NCBI GenBank assembly: GCA_043815125.1 | Contig: JBDRJH010000109.1 | Coordinates: 1-18,744, forward strand | Reading direction: 5' to 3' | DNA length: 18,744 nt | Source of the DNA: JAUWBF01 sp043815125 | GTDB lineage: Bacteria > Verrucomicrobiota > Verrucomicrobiia > Opitutales > Opitutaceae | Shown here: in pieces, positions 1-5,214 of the stretch | How positions within the stretch are numbered: the first letter of the stretch is position 1 | Layout: every line of letters begins with the position of its first letter | Translations under genes and position numbers: made by a program | Notes under the pieces: generated by a model | What the model was told of the DNA's origin: nothing | The model's database searches: none | Seen by the model: the letters and a program-made list of their open reading frames with translations, nothing else

Positions 1-25
1 CTTAATGAGTGACACTTTGCCGGGT
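1..25 (+). repeat. Palindromic repeat copy 1 (cut by window edge)
   Basis: Positions 8-25 (AGTGACACTTTGCCGGGT) are identical over 18 bases to 164-181. The preceding bases CTTAATG correspond to the opposite orientation of the palindrome centre found in copy 2. The left arm lies outside the window. Confidence 0.6.
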
Positions 26-147
26 GTGAAAACGGTAAATTTGATTCAGAGAAATCCGTTAAATCTTCTATTTTACCCTATATATAAACGCTTTGTGAAA
101 TAAGAATCGCCTTTAACCCAAAAACAAAACCACCGGCTTGCGCACCC

Positions 148-181
148 AAAGTGTCACTCATTAAGTGACACTTTGCCGGGT
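148..181 (+). repeat. Palindromic repeat copy 2 (complete)
   Basis: The arms AAAGTGTCACT (148-158) and AGTGACACTTT (164-174) are perfect 11-bp inverted repeats around the 5-nt centre CATTA. They are followed by GCCGGGT (175-181), which is shared with copy 1. The centre is inverted relative to copies 1 and 3, which read TAATG. Confidence 0.7.
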
Positions 182-252
182 TCGGGATCCGCCTGGGGAG
201 GTTGCCAAGGGGGAGGGCCTGGGTGAGGGCGGAGGGGCGAAGACGGGGCGAG

Positions 253-273
253 AGTGTCACTTAATGAGTGACC
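253..273 (+). repeat. Palindromic repeat copy 3
   Basis: AGTGTCACT (253-261) and AGTGAC (267-272) flank the centre TAATG, in the same orientation as copy 1. The right arm breaks off after GTGAC, and the GCCGGGT tail is absent. It lies about 30 bp beyond the stop codon of the minus-strand gene ending at 303, so it could form a hairpin in that gene's 3' region. Confidence 0.55.
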
Positions 274-302
274 ATGCCTCGACGGGGACGCCCTGGGCGG
301 GA

Positions 303-1640
303 TCAGCCGGCGATCTTTTCTTCGGCGGCCTCAGCCGGCTCGGCGGGGACCTGACTGACGAGGACCTTGTCGACCCGGTGGCGGTCCATGTCGATGACCT
401 CGAAGCGCCAGCCTTCATAATCAAAGGTGTCGCCCTCGCGGGGGATGCGGCCGAAGTAGGTCATCATGAGCCCGCCAAGGGATTGAAAGTCGGCGTCCTC
501 CTCGTGGGGGAGTTCGTCGAGATCGAGCAGTTCCTTGAGTTCGATCATGGGCAGGGTGGCGTCCATGAGCCACGAACCGTCGTCGCGCTTGCGCGCCTCG
601 GGGTTCTCGCGACGGCCGCGTTCGGGCAGGTCGCCGACGATGGCTTCCATGACGTCGATGAGGGTGACCATGCCCTGGATGGAGCCGAACTCGTCGGCCA
701 CGAGGGCGCCGTGCTGGCCGGTTTTTTTAAACTGCTCGAGGAGTTGGGCGGACATCATGGTCTCGGGCACGACGAGGGGGGCGGCCATGAGGTTGCGCAG
801 GTTGGTGGTGAGGCCGAAGGCGGAGTTGGCCCAAATGGCCTTGACGGTGACCATGCCGAGGACCTGGTCGCGGTTGCTTTGGTAAACGGGGAAGCGCGAG
901 TGGCCGCTGGCGACGATCTTGCGCCAGTTGACTTCGTCGGGGTCGTCGATGTTGAGGTAGACGATCTTGGGGCGCGGGGTCATCAGCGCGGTGACGGGCA
1001 GCTGGTCGAGCTCGAGGACGCCGGCGACCATGTCGGTCTCGGCCTTGTTGAAGACGCCGGCGTGCAGGCCTTGTTGAATGAGGCTGTTGACCTCCTCGTC
1101 GGAGATGACGGCCTCGGCGTGGCCCTTGGTGAAACCGAAGGGCTTGAGCAGGATGTCGGCGGTGCGGTCGAGCAAGACGACGACCGGCGAGACGAGCACG
1201 GCGAAAACGTTGATGACCCGGGTGAGCGCGACGGCGAATTGCTCGGGGTAGCGGGTGGCGACGCGGCGCGGGATGAGTTCGCTGACGACGGCGGCGAGGG
1301 TGATGGCGCCCACCACGAGGGCGAAGGCCAGGGGGCGGGCGTAGTCGCCCAGGAGCGGCCAGTCGCCGATGGCGGCCGCGAGGCGGGCGGCGAGGCCCGG
1401 GGCGCAGAAGGCACCGGCCAGCACGGTCATGAGGATCAGGCCGAGCTGGATCGCGGAGAGAAAGCGGTTGGGGTTTTTGGCGGCGCGGAGGGCGGCGGCG
1501 GCGCGGGGATCGCCCTCGTCGGCAAGGTCTTCGAGCTTGGACTTTCGGGCCGAGACCAGGGCGATTTCCGCCGTGGCAAACACGCCGTTGGCGAGCAGCA
1601 AGAGCAGCACCACCAGCAGCTGGTTGGAAGGTTCGTTCAT
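303..1640 (-). CDS. CNNM/CorC (hemolysin C) family membrane protein with CBS pair
   Basis: This 445-residue protein has the full architecture of the UPF0053/CNNM-CorC family. An N-terminal DUF21 membrane domain covers about residues 5-170, with the motif AEIALVSARKSKLE at 24-37 and the helix-end motif VSELIPRR at 119-126. A CBS-domain pair follows at about 215-335 (MTPRPKI 220-226, GHSRFPVY 246-253, VADEFGSIQGMVTLIDV 314-330). A C-terminal CorC_HlyC domain occupies about 355-430. Family members have been linked to Mg2+ or Co2+ efflux; the substrate cannot be read from this sequence. Despite the family name, haemolytic activity is not implied. Length is normal for the family. The ATG at 1640 begins directly with the first hydrophobic segment; no strong ribosome-binding site precedes it. 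It follows the lacI-type gene on the same strand after 133 bp containing a hairpin, so co-transcription is uncertain. Confidence 0.93.
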   Translation of the reverse strand: MNEPSNQLLVVLLLLLANGVFATAEIALVSARKSKLEDLADEGDPRAAAALRAAKNPNRFLSAIQLGLILMTVLAGAFCAPGLAARLAAAIGDWPLLGDYARPLAFALVVGAITLAAVVSELIPRRVATRYPEQFAVALTRVINVFAVLVSPVVVLLDRTADILLKPFGFTKGHAEAVISDEEVNSLIQQGLHAGVFNKAETDMVAGVLELDQLPVTALMTPRPKIVYLNIDDPDEVNWRKIVASGHSRFPVYQSNRDQVLGMVTVKAIWANSAFGLTTNLRNLMAAPLVVPETMMSAQLLEQFKKTGQHGALVADEFGSIQGMVTLIDVMEAIVGDLPERGRRENPEARKRDDGSWLMDATLPMIELKELLDLDELPHEEDADFQSLGGLMMTYFGRIPREGDTFDYEGWRFEVIDMDRHRVDKVLVSQVPAEPAEAAEEKIAG

Positions 1641-1688
1641 TTAGGTAACCGCAAGCAATAGGTCGGTTGAGGGGCAAAGAGCAACTTC

Positions 1689-1709
1689 TTTGCCGTTTTA
1701 CGCGGCAAA
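1689..1709 (-). terminator. Hairpin between regulator and CNNM gene, possible terminator
   Basis: TTTGCCG (1689-1695) and CGGCAAA (1703-1709) form a perfect 7-bp stem with a 7-nt loop. It lies 65 bp past the stop of the minus-strand regulator and about 50 bp before the next start. There is no clear T-run after it on the minus strand, so it is only a weak candidate for an intrinsic terminator; it could equally be a leader structure of the downstream gene. Confidence 0.35.
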
Positions 1710-1773
1710 CCGTCTTCCTTCCCCGCCCCCGCCACCCGCCTGCATGTTCGGTCGCGTGCGCGCTCCACCAAGC

Positions 1774-2826
1774 TCAATCCCGACCGATGGGGCGGGGCCC
1801 GCATGAGTCGCCCCGCACCAGCCTCACTGGCAGGCGATCACAAGCGCGGCCAACGGGGGTGAGATCGCCGCCGGTGCCTCCGGGGGACGCCACCCCGAGA
1901 AACTCCAGCAACCGGCCCGCCGCCCGGCGCCCAATGCCGGTGGGGTCCTGGGCGACGGTGGCGAGGCGGGGCCGCACGGCGGAGGCGACGCGCAGGTCCG
2001 CGAAACCGATCACCGACAGGTCGGCGGGCACGCGGCGCCCGAGGTCGTGGGCGGCCGCAAGCACGTCCATGGCGACCCAATCATTGAAGGCGACGATGGC
2101 GGTGGGCGGGGTCGGACCCTCAAGGAGTTCGCGGGCGTGGCGATAGGCCTCGTCGGTGCCATAGCGCTGGATCTCGCGCATCCACTTGTCGTGCACGGCC
2201 AGTCCGTGCCGTTGCATCGCGCCGCGAAAGCCTTCCAGTCGCGCGCGCCCGGTGCTGGTCTTGCGCAGACTGATGTTGGCGATGTCGCGGTGGCCGAGGG
2301 CGACCAAGTGGTCCACGGCCAGCACGCCACCCTCAAGGTCCTGACTGCCGACAAAGTCGTAATCCTCCACGCCGGCAAAGGTCTGGTCGACCACCACGAT
2401 CGGTCGCCGGAAACTCTTCAATTCCTGCAGGTAGGCCTGCGAGGGTTGGTCGGCGGGGGGGAACATCAGCAGGCCGTCCACCCGTCGTTCGGCGAAGGTC
2501 CGCAACACCGTCTCGCCCTCGTGCACGCACAGATCCCAACTGATCACGATCGCGTCGTAGTCGGCCCCGTAGAGCACCTCCAGCATTCCCTCGACGATGC
2601 GCCCGGAGAAGTCGTCGCGAAAGTCGTTGCACGTCAGCCCGACCGTCATGCTGCGCCCGCTTTGGATCGCGTGCACCAGCCGGTTGGGCCGGTAGTTGCG
2701 CTGGGCCGCCACGCTAAGGATGCGTTGGCGGGTGGCCTCGGACACGCCGGGCTTGCCGCTCAGGGCCTTGGACGTGGCTCCCAGGGAGACTCCGCAGATG
2801 CGGGCGATTTCGGCGAGGGATGACAT
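1774..2826 (-). CDS. LacI-family transcriptional regulator
   Basis: This 350-residue protein has a LacI-type helix-turn-helix at residues 3-48 (GVSLGATSKAL 12-22, KPGVSEATRQRIL 25-37, NYRPNRL 44-50). A periplasmic-binding-protein-like effector domain runs from about 62 to 340, ending with the family motif PADLSVIGFADLRVASAVRP. The hinge helix departs from the usual pattern: Val51 stands where Ala is usual, and Ile54 where the operator-intercalating Leu (Leu56 of E. coli LacI) is usual. The gene is divergent from the PEP-CTERM/glycosidase operon starting at 2994. The shared promoter region carries two related palindromes, one 32 bp from its own start, so autoregulation plus control of the operon is likely. 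The effector is presumably a sugar released by the neighbouring hydrolases; this is inference. The C-terminal end (GDSCGPRPIGRD) is not recognised. Confidence 0.93.
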   Translation of the reverse strand: MSSLAEIARICGVSLGATSKALSGKPGVSEATRQRILSVAAQRNYRPNRLVHAIQSGRSMTVGLTCNDFRDDFSGRIVEGMLEVLYGADYDAIVISWDLCVHEGETVLRTFAERRVDGLLMFPPADQPSQAYLQELKSFRRPIVVVDQTFAGVEDYDFVGSQDLEGGVLAVDHLVALGHRDIANISLRKTSTGRARLEGFRGAMQRHGLAVHDKWMREIQRYGTDEAYRHARELLEGPTPPTAIVAFNDWVAMDVLAAAHDLGRRVPADLSVIGFADLRVASAVRPRLATVAQDPTGIGRRAAGRLLEFLGVASPGGTGGDLTPVGRACDRLPVRLVRGDSCGPRPIGRD

Positions 2827-2857
2827 GACTGAGCTTTACCAATACCAAAATCCCGCA

Positions 2858-2875
2858 AGGGAAAAGACTTTCCTT
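2858..2875. promoter_or_regulatory. Candidate operator A, near the lacI-type start
   Basis: The 18 bases AGGGAAAAGACTTTCCTT contain the arms GGAAA and TTTCC around AGAC. They match the palindrome at 2952-2969 at 14 of 18 positions. The centre, 2866.5, is 94 bp from that of the second site (2960.5), about nine turns of B-DNA. The site lies 32 bp upstream of the regulator's start codon. Binding by that regulator is inferred from position and symmetry only. Confidence 0.5.
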
Positions 2876-2925
2876 TGTTTCTCGGCCAGTCGCCCGGATA
2901 TATTTTTATTTCAATTGGTAGATAT

Positions 2926-2939
2926 CCTGAATTTTCAGG
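2926..2939. promoter_or_regulatory. Short palindrome in divergent promoter region
   Basis: CCTGAA (2926-2931) and TTCAGG (2934-2939) form a 6-bp inverted repeat with a 2-bp centre. It lies in the AT-rich stretch between the two related palindromes but does not share their sequence. It could be a site for another factor or part of a leader hairpin. No convincing -35/-10 pair was identified around it on either strand. Confidence 0.3.
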
Positions 2940-2947
2940 CTTGATCC

Positions 2948-2973
2948 GCATAGAGAAAATACTTTCTCTATGC
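2948..2973. promoter_or_regulatory. Candidate operator B, upstream of PEP-CTERM operon
   Basis: The perfect 11-bp arms GCATAGAGAAA (2948-2958) and TTTCTCTATGC (2963-2973) flank the centre ATAC. The core 2952-2969 resembles candidate operator A (14 of 18 bases). The palindrome swallows an in-frame ATG at 2970, which argues that the downstream gene really starts at 2994. It may be an operator or, if transcribed, a leader hairpin; the similarity to site A favours an operator. Confidence 0.55.
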
Positions 2974-2993
2974 AGCGAACAACCCCCAGCCCC

Positions 2994-3827
2994 ATGAAAA
3001 AACACATCGCCTCCCTAGCGGCCGTCATCGGCCTGTTCGCCCTGTCGTCCCACGCGTATGCCGACTCCGTGACCTCCTGGACCAAGACCGCCGGCGGCAC
3101 CACCATCGCCGGCCTGAACAGCGCCAGTCCGATCTTCGGCGACGGCACCGCCGGCTCCGGCAACGGCTACCAGATCAACGCCGCCCTGCCCTCGGTTTAC
3201 ACGCTAGCTACCGTCGGCGACTCTCTCGCCTTTTCCGGCTCCGTCACCCTCGACCTCGGCGCGGCCGGTGCGGGCAGCGACCAATTCCGCTTCGGACTCT
3301 TCGACACCAACGGCAGCGGCGACGTCAACGGCTGGCTCGGCTACTTCGCGACCAACAGCGGCAGCGGCGGCAACCCCAACGGCCGCCTCTGGGAACGCAA
3401 AATCGACAACACCGCCGCCTATTTCAACAACGGGGTTACCGGGGCCGACGAGCGCCAATTCTCCGCCGGCGTCCCCGCCAGCACCTCCACGACCAGCACC
3501 TTCCTCTCGGGCACCTACGACTTCTCCCTGGCCCTGACCCGCACCGCGGACGGCCTAAGCGTCGCCTGGTCCATCATCGGCACCGACGGGACCAACTACA
3601 CCATCTCCGGCGTCTATGCCGACGCGACGGCGCTGACCTACGACTTTGACCGCGTGGGCTTCATGACCGGCGGCGGCCTCAACGCCGACCAGGTCACTTT
3701 CTCCAACGTCGATCTCACCTACACCTCCGCCATCCCCGAGCCCGCCTCGACGGCGGTCCTGCTGGCCTCCGTCGCCGGCCTGGCTACCCTGTCCTCGCGT
3801 CGTCGTCGCCTCCGCGCCGCCGCCTGA
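2994..3827 (+). CDS. PEP-CTERM sorting-domain surface protein
   Basis: This 277-residue exported protein begins with a signal peptide (MKKHIASLAAVIGLFALSSH, cleavage near AYA-DS). The central region of about 215 residues is rich in Gly, Ser, Thr and Asn, probably a beta-sandwich, with segments such as FRFGLFDTNGSG and NGWLGYF. The C-terminus is a PEP-CTERM sorting signal: Pro-Glu-Pro at 248-250, a hydrophobic stretch (STAVLLASVAGLATL), then an Arg-rich tail. Such proteins are cleaved by an exosortase and attached to the surface or exopolysaccharide; no exosortase gene is in the window. The start at 2994 is preferred over an ATG at 2970 because the signal peptide begins there and the earlier ATG sits inside a palindrome. 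It is the first gene of the run that ends at 7902, with 27 bp to the next gene. The molecular function of the central domain is not recognised; glycan binding is a guess from context. Confidence 0.85.
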   Translation: MKKHIASLAAVIGLFALSSHAYADSVTSWTKTAGGTTIAGLNSASPIFGDGTAGSGNGYQINAALPSVYTLATVGDSLAFSGSVTLDLGAAGAGSDQFRFGLFDTNGSGDVNGWLGYFATNSGSGGNPNGRLWERKIDNTAAYFNNGVTGADERQFSAGVPASTSTTSTFLSGTYDFSLALTRTADGLSVAWSIIGTDGTNYTISGVYADATALTYDFDRVGFMTGGGLNADQVTFSNVDLTYTSAIPEPASTAVLLASVAGLATLSSRRRRLRAAA

Positions 3828-3854
3828 ACCGTCATCCCTCAACCCTTTTTTGTC

Positions 3855-4520
3855 ATGCACCGCGCAGACCGTCTCTGCCCGCGCGCCGGTCGCCGCGCGT
3901 TCACTCTGGTCGAACTCCTGACCGTGATCGCCATCATCGGCTTGCTGGCGGCCATCTCCATCGTCGCCGTCGGCAAGGTGCGCGAGAGCGCCCGTTCGGC
4001 CCGCTGCGGCTCCAATATCCGTCAAGTCCAGGCACTCGCCCTTCTCTGGGCCAAGGACAACCGCGACTGGGTCCCCCAGGCCATGTGGTTCATGAAGGAC
4101 ATCCACAAATCCCGCGTGGGCGCCACCAACCTCCGCTCGGTCGGCTACACCGACGAACTCGGCAAATGCGACACCACCGACGAACTCGCCCCCAACTACG
4201 GCATCAACAGCCGCCTCGTGCAGGGCGGTCCCGGCGGCCAGTGGGGTGACAACTACACCCAGTATTACGACCACGGCCGCTATAAATATTCCCAGATCCA
4301 GACCGCCACCACCATCGTCTTCGCCGAGACCGCCAAGGTCGCCAACTGGTCCTTCGGCGGCGCCAGCGCCTACATGGCCATCAACGTCGGCACCACCAAC
4401 ACCCTTGGACCCCGCCACAACGGCAAGGCCTGGGTCGCCTACGCCGATGGTCATGTCGAACTCAAGCGTCCCGCCGACGTCGCCACCGACCCCGTCTGGA
4501 ATCAAGGCATCACCAACTGA
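3855..4520 (+). CDS. Prepilin-type protein with H-X9-DG domain
   Basis: This 221-residue protein has a type IV prepilin/type II pseudopilin N-terminus: a basic leader (MHRADRLCPRAGRRA) then FTLVELLTVIAIIGLLAAI. Glu at +5 of the mature protein is present. The residue before the cleavage site is Ala15 instead of the usual Gly. The C-terminal part contains HNGKAWVAYADG, an exact His-X9-Asp-Gly motif as in the 'prepilin-type processing-associated H-X9-DG' domain. Proteins of this kind are abundant in Planctomycetota, Verrucomicrobiota and Lentisphaerota, and their function is largely unknown. The middle region (about 45-170) has several Trp and Tyr residues. It lies between the PEP-CTERM gene and a secreted jelly-roll protein within one apparent operon, suggesting a surface or secretion role tied to glycan breakdown. 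No prepilin peptidase or secretion ATPase is nearby. No Shine-Dalgarno sequence is visible before ATG 3855. Confidence 0.88.
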   Translation: MHRADRLCPRAGRRAFTLVELLTVIAIIGLLAAISIVAVGKVRESARSARCGSNIRQVQALALLWAKDNRDWVPQAMWFMKDIHKSRVGATNLRSVGYTDELGKCDTTDELAPNYGINSRLVQGGPGGQWGDNYTQYYDHGRYKYSQIQTATTIVFAETAKVANWSFGGASAYMAINVGTTNTLGPRHNGKAWVAYADGHVELKRPADVATDPVWNQGITN

Positions 4521-4557
4521 CCCGCTCTTCCCAAGACATCCCCCGCGCATCCAGATT

Positions 4558-5205
4558 ATGAATACGACCCACGCCCGCCTCCTCGCCCGCCTCGCCGCCC
4601 CGCTCGCCGCCCTCGCGCTGACCGCCTCCGTCGCCACCGCCACCGCCGCCGACGCCCCCGAGCTTCTCGCCAAATACAACTTCGAGGACATCCCCGTTTA
4701 TGTGCCCAACTGGGGCGCCGGCCACGGCAGCACCTACAAGCCCGCCACCGGTTGGAAGACGCCCTTCAAGGTCAGCCTCGACGCCGACAACCCCCACTCC
4801 GGCGCCAACTCCCTGCGCATCGAGCTCAACGAAGCCTCGACCAAGGAGCGCATCGTCCACAGCCCGTCGATCAAGGTCGAGCCGCCCGCCGCCGACCGTC
4901 CCGGCGACCGCAAGGTCACCGTGCGCCTCTACGCCCGCGCCACCGGCCTCACCGAAAAAGGCGTCGGCATCCGCGTCCTCGAACGCGACGAGAAAAACGC
5001 CAGCATCCGCCTCCTCGCCAACGAAAAATCCCTCATCACCGTGCCCAACTCCCCCACCTGGATCGAGCTCAACGCCGAGGGCACGCTGCACTCCCGCACC
5101 CGCTCCATCACTTTCATGCTCGTGACGTATCAAGAGGAGATCCCCGCCACCATCTGGATCGACGACATCTCCCTCGAACTCGAGCCCACCGGCTACGCCC
5201 GCTGA
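4558..5205 (+). CDS. Secreted jelly-roll protein, carbohydrate-binding-module-like
   Basis: This 215-residue protein has a signal peptide (MNTTHARLLARLAAPLAALA, cleavage near ATA-AD). The remainder looks like a single beta-sandwich of the CBM4/9-type jelly-roll fold: YNFEDIPVY near the N-terminus, HSGANSLRIELN in the middle, and a closing strand IWIDDISLELEP at the end. 'WxxDDxxLE' endings are typical of such modules. No catalytic domain is attached, so it is probably a free-standing binding protein or a small enzyme of an unassigned family. The frame is open well upstream into the pseudopilin gene, but the signal peptide fixes the start at 4558, 37 bp after that gene's stop. The next gene begins 9 bp downstream, indicating co-transcription with the glycoside hydrolase. 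The ligand is unknown. Confidence 0.75.
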   Translation: MNTTHARLLARLAAPLAALALTASVATATAADAPELLAKYNFEDIPVYVPNWGAGHGSTYKPATGWKTPFKVSLDADNPHSGANSLRIELNEASTKERIVHSPSIKVEPPAADRPGDRKVTVRLYARATGLTEKGVGIRVLERDEKNASIRLLANEKSLITVPNSPTWIELNAEGTLHSRTRSITFMLVTYQEEIPATIWIDDISLELEPTGYAR

Positions 5206-5214
5206 TCCCCCGCG

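Larger units (their letters stand above)
1..302. other. Intergenic stretch with repeats and AT-rich core
   Basis: No credible gene is seen here. The open frames that cross it are short or run antisense through the CNNM-type gene. It holds three copies of a short palindromic repeat (positions 1-25, 148-181 and 253-273). Between copies 1 and 2 lies an AT-rich segment (about 26-130) that contrasts with the GC-rich remainder of the window. The left edge of the window cuts copy 1, so the element may extend further out. Confidence 0.6.

Noticed and set aside
165..1661. A 498-residue plus-strand open frame antisense to the CNNM-type gene
   Set aside because: It is low-complexity (Gly, Asp, Glu, Val, Ala rich) with no domain, and exactly overlaps a well-supported membrane protein on the other strand. 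This is typical of a GC-rich shadow frame.
2970..2993. An upstream ATG adding eight residues to the PEP-CTERM protein
   Set aside because: The ATG lies inside a perfect 11-bp palindrome, and the added residues precede a standard signal peptide that begins at 2994.
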